Shown here piece by piece: positions 1 through 5,697 of a DNA stretch of 6,417 nt. How positions within the stretch are numbered: the stretch's first letter is position 1; the number at the start of each line of letters is the position of its first letter. The DNA comes from Thermoplasmata archaeon (GTDB lineage Archaea; Thermoplasmatota; Thermoplasmata; Thermoplasmatales; Thermoplasmataceae): assembly GCA_021797025.1 (NCBI GenBank), contig JAKAAK010000187.1, positions 1-6,417 of the forward strand. Reading direction: 5' to 3'. Below the pieces are notes generated by a model, which did not search any database, was not told where the DNA came from, and saw only the letters and a list, made by a program, of their open reading frames with translations. Made by a program: the position numbers and the translations under genes.

Positions 1-1632
1 GTAAAACTCATAATACTGCCCTATGGGAACATATGGATCTTCCACCCCGTGCATCAGCAATACAGGAGTTTTTACATCATGATCCATTCTTATTGCGGAA
101 AATCCATCGTATTTTTTGAAATTATAGGGGTCATCATTCATATGTACCTGATCCCAGTTATAGAGATTGGATACACCGTGGAAACTAATCCAGTCAGAAA
201 TTCCGTAGAGCGAAACAGAAGCTTTGAATATATCTGATTTCATTATCGCCAGAGCGGAAATATACCCGCCATATGAACCACCTGTTATATATATTCTATC
301 GGTCTTTATTTTTCCCTGTTTCTTAAGATAATTTATTCCAGTAATAACATCTTCAAAATCCATGCCGCCCATATCTCCCCGATTTGATTCAGCGTATTGC
401 CTGCCCATTCCTATGCTTCCCCTGTAATTAGGGAGGAACACTGAAAATCCGGCACCGAGATACATTGTTGTCCTGTCTATGAATGCAGGATAGGAAAAGG
501 ATGTAGGCCCTCCATGTATGTATACAATTACAGGTTTTTCGGAGCCTTCCGATCTGAAGAAGCCGTAGATATCCTTGCCATCTGAGGATTTCCATTCTAC
601 GAGTTCTGATGGATACGCCTTAAGGTTCTGCAGCTCACTATTTATTCCAGATCTGCTAACCTTTCCAGATTCTACACGCACGATTTCTGCTATTTCCTTT
701 TCATTGGAATACGGAAATACAAATATATTCCCATTGGTTGAAAATGCAGGTGAAAATACAGGATATACAATTCCGCTCCCCTTCCATATAGCTTTTCCGG
801 ATTCCATATTTCTTATTGTAAATGTGCCCATGTGGTTTTCCAGTGCATACATAGAATTCTTGTGAAATTCAATGTGTGAATATGTTGTTTCTGAGCCCAT
901 TGTAATATTCTTAGCATGTCCATTTTCCAAAAGGATTATATCTCCGGATATGACACCCCTGTCGCTCATTATTGATTCAAGGAAAGCTGCCCTGTTTCCA
1001 TTGACTGTAATTTTTCCAAGTTCCCTGAAATCCGGGTCATAAACCTTTTCTACCTTTCCATCCAGGTATATTTTCGAAACAGATGAATTGTACCAGCAAC
1101 TCTCCATAGGTTTGCTGGATGTAACAGCGTATATATTTTCACCATCATTATCGAATTCCCATATGTGTATATTTCCGGTTATTTTTTTAATTCCATGTGA
1201 AAGGTCCAGCAAATACATTTCATTCAACGGATCATTTTCTTCAAAAAAGTAGGCATCTTCAGGGCTGCTGTGTTTTTTTACTGTGGCTGTGAAAAGTATT
1301 TTATCCCCCATCCACTTTGCCTGCTGTATTCCACCGTCAAATTTTATGTTAAGGTCTGAAAAGCCATTCCCTGTTATATGTATTCCATGCCCATCAGCAT
1401 ACAGTAGCCGGCCTGTATCTGAGATATCAATACATTTTATTCCAGTTCCCTGAATCACCCTCTCTGTTGAAAGGTCTTCCTTGAGAATGTAAATATACTT
1501 ATTAAACTCCTTTTTCTTATAGTCTCTGTACGTGCTTCCCGCCAGTGCGGCAATACGTTTTCCCGTACTGTCGATTATAACATTTTCAATATTTTTTAAT
1601 CTCAGAAGATCTTCTATTCTATGCCCTTCCAT
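1..1632 (-). CDS. S9-family serine peptidase (acylaminoacyl-peptidase / prolyl oligopeptidase type), C-terminus beyond window edge
   Basis: This is a serine peptidase of clan SC, family S9, which cleaves short peptides inside the cell. The window holds 544 residues; the frame stays open to base 1, so the C-terminal end is missing. The first ~345 residues fit a beta-propeller lid, which in this family admits only small peptides. The alpha/beta-hydrolase domain follows. Its HGGP segment (373-376) is the usual oxyanion-side motif, the nucleophile elbow GGSYGGY gives catalytic Ser453, and HGVEDPYVP gives catalytic Asp532. The catalytic His, expected some 30 residues later, is outside the window. 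No signal peptide or membrane segment is visible, so it should be cytosolic. The ATG at 1632 was chosen because a TATA-like box lies 19-28 nt before it; an in-frame TTG five codons upstream is less likely. The gene lies 148 bp downstream of the PEP carboxykinase gene on the same strand. Dipeptidyl-peptidase or oligopeptidase specificity cannot be told apart from sequence alone. Confidence 0.93.
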   Translation of the reverse strand, partial: MEGHRIEDLLRLKNIENVIIDSTGKRIAALAGSTYRDYKKKEFNKYIYILKEDLSTERVIQGTGIKCIDISDTGRLLYADGHGIHITGNGFSDLNIKFDGGIQQAKWMGDKILFTATVKKHSSPEDAYFFEENDPLNEMYLLDLSHGIKKITGNIHIWEFDNDGENIYAVTSSKPMESCWYNSSVSKIYLDGKVEKVYDPDFRELGKITVNGNRAAFLESIMSDRGVISGDIILLENGHAKNITMGSETTYSHIEFHKNSMYALENHMGTFTIRNMESGKAIWKGSGIVYPVFSPAFSTNGNIFVFPYSNEKEIAEIVRVESGKVSRSGINSELQNLKAYPSELVEWKSSDGKDIYGFFRSEGSEKPVIVYIHGGPTSFSYPAFIDRTTMYLGAGFSVFLPNYRGSIGMGRQYAESNRGDMGGMDFEDVITGINYLKKQGKIKTDRIYITGGSYGGYISALAIMKSDIFKASVSLYGISDWISFHGVSNLYNWDQVHMNDDPYNFKKYDGFSAIRMDHDVKTPVLLMHGVEDPYVPIGQYYEFY

Positions 1633-1780
1633 TGTTTTATAATTCAAATTAATATTAAAACTTGGTTATTGGATTTCCATTAAAGTAATTGCTTTATCAC
1701 TGTTTTATTCAATTCTGTAAGCATTTATGATCTGGTTACCAATAAAATATAATGTTAAAATTAATTGCAAATATTATAAT
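1633..1780. other. AT-rich spacer between PEP carboxykinase and peptidase genes
   Basis: This 148-bp non-coding stretch ends the PEP carboxykinase transcript and starts the peptidase transcript, both on the minus strand. Just after the carboxykinase stop the minus strand has loose T-rich runs (TTTTAA, then ATTTTATT), which could serve as an archaeal U-rich terminator, but there is no strong hairpin. A small inverted repeat, TAAAG / CTTTA with a 6-nt loop, lies at 1681-1696, and TTATTGG (1666-1672) is matched by CCAATAA (1739-1745). Both repeats are short enough to be chance in AT-rich DNA. No ORF of note was seen here. Confidence 0.5.
1651..1660 (-). promoter_or_regulatory. Probable TATA box of the S9 peptidase gene
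   Basis: Read on the minus strand the site is TTTTAATATT, 19-28 nt before the ATG at 1632. With the usual archaeal TATA-to-start distance of about 26 nt, transcription would begin at or next to the start codon, giving a leaderless mRNA. No Shine-Dalgarno sequence precedes the ATG, which agrees. The match to the archaeal TATA consensus is only fair, and the whole spacer is AT-rich. Confidence 0.4.
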
Positions 1781-3577
1781 TTAAATTTGTTTTTCCACTC
1801 CATCTTTCATGTTATGAAATTCTCTCCACAGTTCTTCGGGGAAACTATCGCCTATCTTTTTGAAAAATGGTTCTATTTCGTTAAGTTCCTTTAACCATCC
1901 CGGATAATCTATCTCAAAGAGCTGCTCTAATTTGTTTTTGCCTAAATTTCCAGAGGCGAAATTAGCTATGTCGGGAATTAATCCAACAGGGGTTTCAATG
2001 GCATTTGCTTTTGCATCCAGCCTGCTGGCAATCCATTCAATAACCCTGAAATTCTCACTGAAGCCAGGCCAGATGAAATTTCCATCTGAATCTTTTCTGA
2101 ACCAGTTCACATAAAAAATCTCAGGCCTGTGCTGTACTAGTTTTCCCATATCAAGCCAGTGCTGGAAGTAATCGCCTATGTTATACCCGCAGAACGGAAT
2201 CATGGCCATAGGGTCGTTTCTCAATATTCCAACTTTTCCAGTTGTAGCAGCCGTTGTTTCAGCTCTTATCATTGCGCCGAAAAGCACGCCCTGCGCCCAG
2301 CTCTTTGCCTGCCTCACAAGCGGTATGAGATCACTGCGCCTGCCTCCGAATAACATAGCGTCAATTTTCAAGCCTTCATTATCATAGAATTTACTAGAAA
2401 GATACGGGTAATTCTTTATTGGTGTAGTAAAACGTGAGTTTGGATGGGCCGCATTCTTTAAATCCGTAGTTAAATTGCCATGCCAGTCATATACCTCACT
2501 TACAGAAGGGTCAAGTGAATACCACCAGGGTTTGCCATCCGTTGTTAGTGCAGTGTTTGTAAAAATTGTATCCCTATTGAATGCTTTCATTGCATTGGGA
2601 TTTGTTGTTGCATTGGTGCCAGGTGCAACACCGAAAAATCCATATTCAGGGTTAATTGCGTATAGCGAGTCATTATTGATATGCATCCATATAATATCAT
2701 CACTCAATAGTTGCGCATCCCAGCCAGCCATATCAGTAGGAGTCCGTATCATAGATAGGTTCGTTTTGCCACTGGCGCTTGGAAAAGCTCCTGAGATGCC
2801 GTATTTTCTCCCGCTGGGTGATGTAACTTCAAGTGCCATCATATGTTCTGCCATCCTTGAGTTGTCCCTTGCGTGTACACTTGCTATTCTCAGCGCGTAG
2901 CCTTTTTTGGTCAGGAGGGCATTTCCGCCATATGCGGTATTTACACTAATTATCAGGTCTTCATCTGTGAAATGTGCAATGTATCTGTTATTTTTATCCA
3001 GGGTACCGGTTACATGGATTGCTACCACATATTTGCCTGTATTTTCAATACGGTTTATGGCTTCTTTTCCAACAAGCGATATTTTTATTAAGTTAATTAC
3101 AACATATGGATTATCTGTAATCTGTATGCCCGCTTCACTGTATTTCGAACCTGCGGGGCCCAGAATAAATGGTACGATATACATGGTTTTATTCTTCATT
3201 GAACCTTTAATTAAATTGAAAATGCGGGATTTTAAGTGTTCTGGTTCCATCCAGTTATTTGTTGCACCAGCATTCTTCTCATCTAAACTGGATATGTATG
3301 TATCCTTCTCAGTCCTTGCAACATCATCTGGATTGCTCCTGTACAGGTAAGAATTACTGTAATATTTCCTATTCAATTCTATAAGTTCATGGTCTGTTGC
3401 CATTTCCCCTACCAGTTTTTTTTCATAAAAATCTGGGTCAGTAATAACAACAATATTCGCTGGTTCAAGCATTCTCACAAATGTTTCCAGTCTTCCATTC
3501 AATTCTGGATTTCTATGGAATAATAACATTTTTAGCTGATTTTCCGGATTTTTTGATATATTTTCTATATCACCCAT
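1781..3577 (-). CDS. pckG: Phosphoenolpyruvate carboxykinase (GTP)
   Basis: This enzyme converts oxaloacetate and GTP to phosphoenolpyruvate, GDP and CO2, the entry step of gluconeogenesis; it is cytosolic. At 598 residues it is a complete GTP-type enzyme. Visible marks, in order: the PEPCK-specific YGGN loop (216-219) with KK (224-225), of which Lys225 should be a metal ligand; AEHM with metal-ligand His245; the P-loop GAFPSASGKTNL (263-274) with Lys271; LSDDIIWM with the metal-binding Asp293/294 pair; FGGRR (410-414); the mobile lid around GAMIRAETTAATTGKVG (434-450); and the nucleotide-pocket segment FCGYNIGDY (462-470). VNWFRKD and WPGFSENFRVIEW near the C-terminus are also typical of the GTP class. 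One oddity is that the hyper-reactive P-loop Cys of animal GTP enzymes (Cys288 in the cytosolic form) is Ser269 here. The ATG at 3577 is supported by a TATA box 20-30 nt upstream. The peptidase gene follows downstream on the same strand. Confidence 0.98.
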   Translation of the reverse strand: MGDIENISKNPENQLKMLLFHRNPELNGRLETFVRMLEPANIVVITDPDFYEKKLVGEMATDHELIELNRKYYSNSYLYRSNPDDVARTEKDTYISSLDEKNAGATNNWMEPEHLKSRIFNLIKGSMKNKTMYIVPFILGPAGSKYSEAGIQITDNPYVVINLIKISLVGKEAINRIENTGKYVVAIHVTGTLDKNNRYIAHFTDEDLIISVNTAYGGNALLTKKGYALRIASVHARDNSRMAEHMMALEVTSPSGRKYGISGAFPSASGKTNLSMIRTPTDMAGWDAQLLSDDIIWMHINNDSLYAINPEYGFFGVAPGTNATTNPNAMKAFNRDTIFTNTALTTDGKPWWYSLDPSVSEVYDWHGNLTTDLKNAAHPNSRFTTPIKNYPYLSSKFYDNEGLKIDAMLFGGRRSDLIPLVRQAKSWAQGVLFGAMIRAETTAATTGKVGILRNDPMAMIPFCGYNIGDYFQHWLDMGKLVQHRPEIFYVNWFRKDSDGNFIWPGFSENFRVIEWIASRLDAKANAIETPVGLIPDIANFASGNLGKNKLEQLFEIDYPGWLKELNEIEPFFKKIGDSFPEELWREFHNMKDGVEKQI

Positions 3578-3596
3578 ATAGTTTGATGTGAATCCT

Positions 3597-3607
3597 GTTA
3601 TATAAAC
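3597..3607 (-). promoter_or_regulatory. TATA box of the PEP carboxykinase gene
   Basis: Minus-strand reading is GTTTATATAAC, with the core TTTATATA 22-29 nt before the A of the ATG at 3577. Both the sequence and the spacing match an archaeal TATA box for a transcript that starts at the start codon. No Shine-Dalgarno sequence lies before the ATG. This is the clearest promoter in the window. Confidence 0.7.
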
Positions 3608-3765
3608 CTGCTATAATTTTAAAAATTAATAAATAATATATTGAATTATTTATAAAACACTAAAAATTCTAATAACCGGCCTTTCCATTCTCCTAAAAAC
3701 TTTAATAGTAAAAAAATATTAGTATTGAATTCATTTCTTATCGTTAAATATTATGTATTGTCTTA

Positions 3766-3863
3766 TATAAAAATTCCATTGTACATTAAATTTATCTGAT
3801 GATGAAAAATTTAAGCATATTTACGAATATAGCATCCAAAACCGGCAAACTATAAAAATTCCA
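3766..3863 (+). repeat. Pair of 13-nt direct repeats (TATAAAAATTCCA)
   Basis: The same 13 nt occur at 3766-3778 and 3851-3863, 85 nt apart. Each copy starts in a TATA-like run, so they could be two promoter cores with a shared downstream element, or binding sites. Chance is also possible because nine of the 13 bases are A/T-only sequence in an AT-rich spacer. No gene can be tied to them. Confidence 0.3.
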
Positions 3864-3927
3864 AACGTATAAGGTATGGTGCTATGCCAAACACAATAGT
3901 GATATAAAAAGTAATATTCTTGTTAGG

Positions 3928-3989
3928 AAATAATAAAAACACAAGTTTTAGAAATCTGATTTTAATAATTTATCAGAATAGCTCGTGTT
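3928..3989 (-). terminator. Probable terminator hairpin plus U-tract after the TPR / small-ORF unit
   Basis: On the minus strand, AACACGAG (3989-3982) pairs with CTTGTGTT (3945-3938): eight continuous base pairs in RNA, one of them G-U. Inside lies a second stem, CTGAT (3976-3972) with ATCAG (3960-3956), around an 11-nt AT loop. The outer stem runs straight into a T-rich tract (TTTATTATTT, ending near 3928). It begins 45 nt after the stop of the small ORF at 4034-4213, so it is well placed to end a transcript carrying the TPR gene and the small ORF. Archaeal termination depends mainly on the U-tract, and the stem may help protect the 3' end. Confidence 0.5.
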
Positions 3990-4033
3990 AAACGCAATGA
4001 ATAATTATAATTCATAGTAAGGTTACTTTTTCC

Positions 4034-4213
4034 TTAACTATATAAAATATACCTCTGGAAGCCACCATTCTTATAATACTCAAACTCCGGGAGGATAGCG
4101 CTACACCATCTATCCAGTTCCCTCTGGTTCCGAGATGGCCATTTTATCAATGGAATGACCTGTATGCTTTTATTGTTACTATAATATATAATAGGAATAG
4201 ATAGATTTATCAT
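4034..4213 (-). CDS. Small ORF, 59 residues, unrecognised; small protein or gene remnant
   Basis: I do not recognise this protein. It runs from ATG (4213) to TAA (4036-4034), with a TAA just before the ATG in frame, so it cannot be longer upstream. The first ~14 codons are almost pure A/T and hydrophobic (MINLSIPIIYY). From about residue 15 the codons are richer in G/C and look like the neighbouring genes (AGG, CTG, GAG, CAG, CCG). This part encodes IQVIPLIKWPSRNQRELDRW followed by a Tyr/Phe-rich, mildly basic tail (PEFEYYKNGGFQRYILYS). It has no signal peptide and no clear zinc-binding set (a single Cys, residue 37). The start lies 36 bp after the TPR gene's stop on the same strand, and a terminator-like hairpin follows, so cotranscription is plausible. 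No good promoter of its own or ribosome-binding site is visible. The abrupt composition change could also mean it is the C-terminal remnant of a decayed gene. Confidence 0.42.
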   Translation of the reverse strand: MINLSIPIIYYSNNKSIQVIPLIKWPSRNQRELDRWCSAILPEFEYYKNGGFQRYILYS

Positions 4214-4249
4214 TTAACTTGAGTCAATAATTTATTCGTGTGCATTGCT

Positions 4250-5467
4250 TCATTGCATGTCATCTAGTAATTTTTTATATAACTTGACATTCTGTGTTTT
4301 ACCGGTGGCATTGCAACTATTGATAAGGTCATTTAATCCGGATATAAGGTGGTTATCCTCGCATTCATCTTCTGCGCACATTTTTTTAATAGTTTTCAGG
4401 CCATATGAAAAGATTGGTGATAGAAGTGATACCACATCACTGTACCTTGCCAGTTCAAATAGTATATGTCCCATTTTTACCGGAATTATTACACTTCCTG
4501 GTTCTCTCTTAAATGCCTGTTCATAGGTGGCAATGGCGTCATCTGCTTTATTAAGCAAATATAAGTCATTTGCTTTTTTAAGAAATGCTGGAATAGCTGC
4601 ATTTGAAGGCGATTTTGTTCCTTCATAGTAATTATCAACCAGTTTAATTGCCTTATCATAATTTTCAATGGCGTTACTATAGTTTTTCATATTGTCGTAC
4701 ATAATTCCCATATCATAATAGGCCGCAGCAAATCTACTGTCAAGTTCTATTGCTTCACCATAATATTTTAAGGCCTCTTCGTATTTTTCCATTGCTGCTA
4801 AAATGTTTCCCATTAAATCGAAATTATCCGGAACGTCTGATTCAAGATCCATTGCCCTCTCAGCATCCCGGATGGCATCTTCAAACTTATCCTGATCCAG
4901 ATAAATTATTGATCTGTTGTAATAAGCTTCCCCAAAATTTGGCTCAATTTCTATAACTCTGTTATATTCTTCAAGCGCTTCAGGAAATTTTTCCATATAC
5001 GAATAAGCCATGGCTTTTCCATAATGGAACTGGTATACACCTGGAAGTATTTTTATTGCTGTATTATACTGTTCTAGAGCAGGGCCATATTTTTTGTCGT
5101 CAAGAAGCAGATCTCCTTTAATAGAATGGTAATCGGGATTCCCTGGAGCCATATTTATTGCTGTATCAAGTGCCGTGTATGCCTCACTGTTATTGTTATC
5201 ATTTATCAATGCGTATGCCTTTGCAATATAATACTCCGGCTTTTTAACTATGGATAAGGCCTTATCTATGTCTTCTATTGCCTTCTTGCTCTCGTCTGTA
5301 TATATATAACACCACGACCGCTTTTCATAATACTCTGGATTGCCATTATCTAATTTAATGGCCCTGGTTAACGGAAGGATTGCTTTATCATATATTTCAT
5401 CATTAAAAAGTTTCATTGCTTCGTTATAATATTTGTCAACCTGTTTATCAATACTTTTATCAGCCAT
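4250..5467 (-). CDS. Tetratricopeptide-repeat (TPR) protein, about ten repeats
   Basis: This 405-residue protein is almost all TPR helices, a scaffold that binds other proteins or peptides; the partner is unknown. Repeats can be placed at about residues 10-42, 45-75, 77-109, 111-143, 145-177, 178-211, 213-245, 246-278, 291-324 and 325-355. Most show the A-x-x-x-Y/F-x-x-A-I-x-L/I-x-P/D pattern in their second helix (for example EALEEYNRVIEIEP, 163-176, and EALKYYGEAIELD, 231-243). A 12-residue linker with Gly, Ser and Pro (279-290) splits repeats 8 and 9. The tail after residue 355 is not TPR and carries three Cys (364, 369, 385). There is no signal peptide, membrane helix or catalytic domain, so it should be a cytosolic adaptor. 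The ATG at 5467 is the first start after an in-frame stop and has a TATA box about 19-30 nt upstream. It is divergent from the MFS gene and followed by the small ORF at 4034-4213. Confidence 0.92.
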   Translation of the reverse strand: MADKSIDKQVDKYYNEAMKLFNDEIYDKAILPLTRAIKLDNGNPEYYEKRSWCYIYTDESKKAIEDIDKALSIVKKPEYYIAKAYALINDNNNSEAYTALDTAINMAPGNPDYHSIKGDLLLDDKKYGPALEQYNTAIKILPGVYQFHYGKAMAYSYMEKFPEALEEYNRVIEIEPNFGEAYYNRSIIYLDQDKFEDAIRDAERAMDLESDVPDNFDLMGNILAAMEKYEEALKYYGEAIELDSRFAAAYYDMGIMYDNMKNYSNAIENYDKAIKLVDNYYEGTKSPSNAAIPAFLKKANDLYLLNKADDAIATYEQAFKREPGSVIIPVKMGHILFELARYSDVVSLLSPIFSYGLKTIKKMCAEDECEDNHLISGLNDLINSCNATGKTQNVKLYKKLLDDMQ

Positions 5468-5485
5468 AGGGATTATAGCCTTAAG

Positions 5486-5497
5486 TTATATAATAAA
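5486..5497 (-). promoter_or_regulatory. TATA box of the TPR gene
   Basis: Minus-strand reading is TTTATTATATAA, 19-30 nt before the ATG at 5467. The position predicts a transcript starting at or within a few bases of the start codon. No Shine-Dalgarno sequence is present, in line with a leaderless message. Confidence 0.55.
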
Positions 5498-5541
5498 GTT
5501 CTATTCTTTACTGATATTGCCCATGGCTTTTTCCAATGCTG

Positions 5542-5573
5542 GCACATTTGTATAAATTATACCTGATATGTGC
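5542..5573. promoter_or_regulatory. Nested palindrome, candidate operator between divergent genes
   Basis: The inner part, GTATAAATTATAC (5550-5562), is a perfect 6-bp inverted repeat around one central A. It is enclosed by a second inverted repeat, GCACAT (5542-5547) and ATGTGC (5568-5573), whose centre is off by 1.5 nt. Another GTATAA follows at 5574-5579. A symmetric site between two divergent promoters is a usual place for a dimeric repressor or activator to bind. It could also act as a TATA box on either strand. No regulator gene is in the window to match it. Confidence 0.4.
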
Positions 5574-5666
5574 GTATAACTAAATTATGTTGTCTCGAGG
5601 TCAATTATTCATTGTTTTTATCTTTTCTGGAAGTTATATGAAAACTATCAATATACAAAACGTATG

Positions 5667-5676
5667 TTTATTAATA
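5667..5676 (+). promoter_or_regulatory. Probable TATA box of the MFS gene
   Basis: TTTATTAATA is centred 26-27 nt before the GTG at 5698, exactly the distance expected for a leaderless archaeal transcript starting at that codon. A rival TATA-like run (TAAATATA, 5702-5709) is centred about 31 nt before the ATG at 5737 and would suit that start less well. Confidence 0.45.
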
Positions 5677-5697
5677 CTATAGCTATGTTAATAAAAA

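Larger units (their letters stand above)
3608..4033. other. Long AT-rich intergenic region with no convincing gene
   Basis: These 426 bp separate the carboxykinase promoter from the small ORF. Only very short ORFs exist in it: an 18-codon ORF starting ATGATG at 3799 (plus), a 17-codon ORF at 3962-4015 (minus) and a 30-codon hydrophobic GTG-started ORF at 3850-3942 (minus). None has coding-like composition. The region does hold a likely terminator hairpin for the genes to its right (listed separately). It also has a good TATA-like sequence, CTTATATAAAAAT (3762-3774), with no gene assigned to it, and a 13-nt direct repeat, TATAAAAATTCCA, at 3766-3778 and 3851-3863. A weak hairpin with two G-U pairs can form at 3874-3889 (GGTATGGTGCTATGCC). 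No tRNA or C/D-box RNA could be supported. Confidence 0.5.
5468..5697. other. Divergent promoter region between the TPR and MFS genes
   Basis: These 230 bp carry the two outward-facing promoters (listed separately) and a palindrome near the middle. Short ORFs within it (10 codons at 5523 on plus; 24 codons at 5473-5547 on minus) overlap the promoter elements and are not credible genes. The plus strand has a T-rich run at about 5614-5625 with no known transcript to end. Confidence 0.5.

Noticed and set aside
575..865. 96-codon plus-strand ORF
   Set aside because: Antisense to the S9 peptidase frame, which is continuous and carries the catalytic motifs.
2475..3350. Two long plus-strand ORFs (about 141 and 147 codons) opposite the PEP carboxykinase gene
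   Set aside because: They lie antisense to a gene with full family motifs, have no family resemblance and no promoter; they are shadow frames.
3799..3805. ATGATGA resembling the C box of an archaeal C/D-box RNA
   Set aside because: No CTGA D box lies within the usual 50-70 nt downstream, and no C'/D' pair could be found.
3850..3942. 30-residue hydrophobic ORF on the minus strand with a GTG start
   Set aside because: Its composition is that of the AT-rich spacer, it overlaps the terminator U-tract, and there is no promoter at the right distance.
4090..4135. GGTTCCGA in a G/C-richer patch, reminiscent of a tRNA T-loop
   Set aside because: No acceptor stem, D-arm or anticodon arm can be folded around it; the patch is better explained as coding sequence of the small ORF.
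4045..4201. Open plus-strand frame of about 50 codons across the small-ORF region
   Set aside because: It has no ATG, GTG or TTG start codon; the minus-strand frame has an ATG and a stop with better context.
5473..5547. 24-codon minus-strand ORF upstream of the TPR gene
   Set aside because: It runs through the TPR gene's TATA box, and its own TATA-like site is only about 3-15 nt before the ATG, too close for transcription to start ahead of it.
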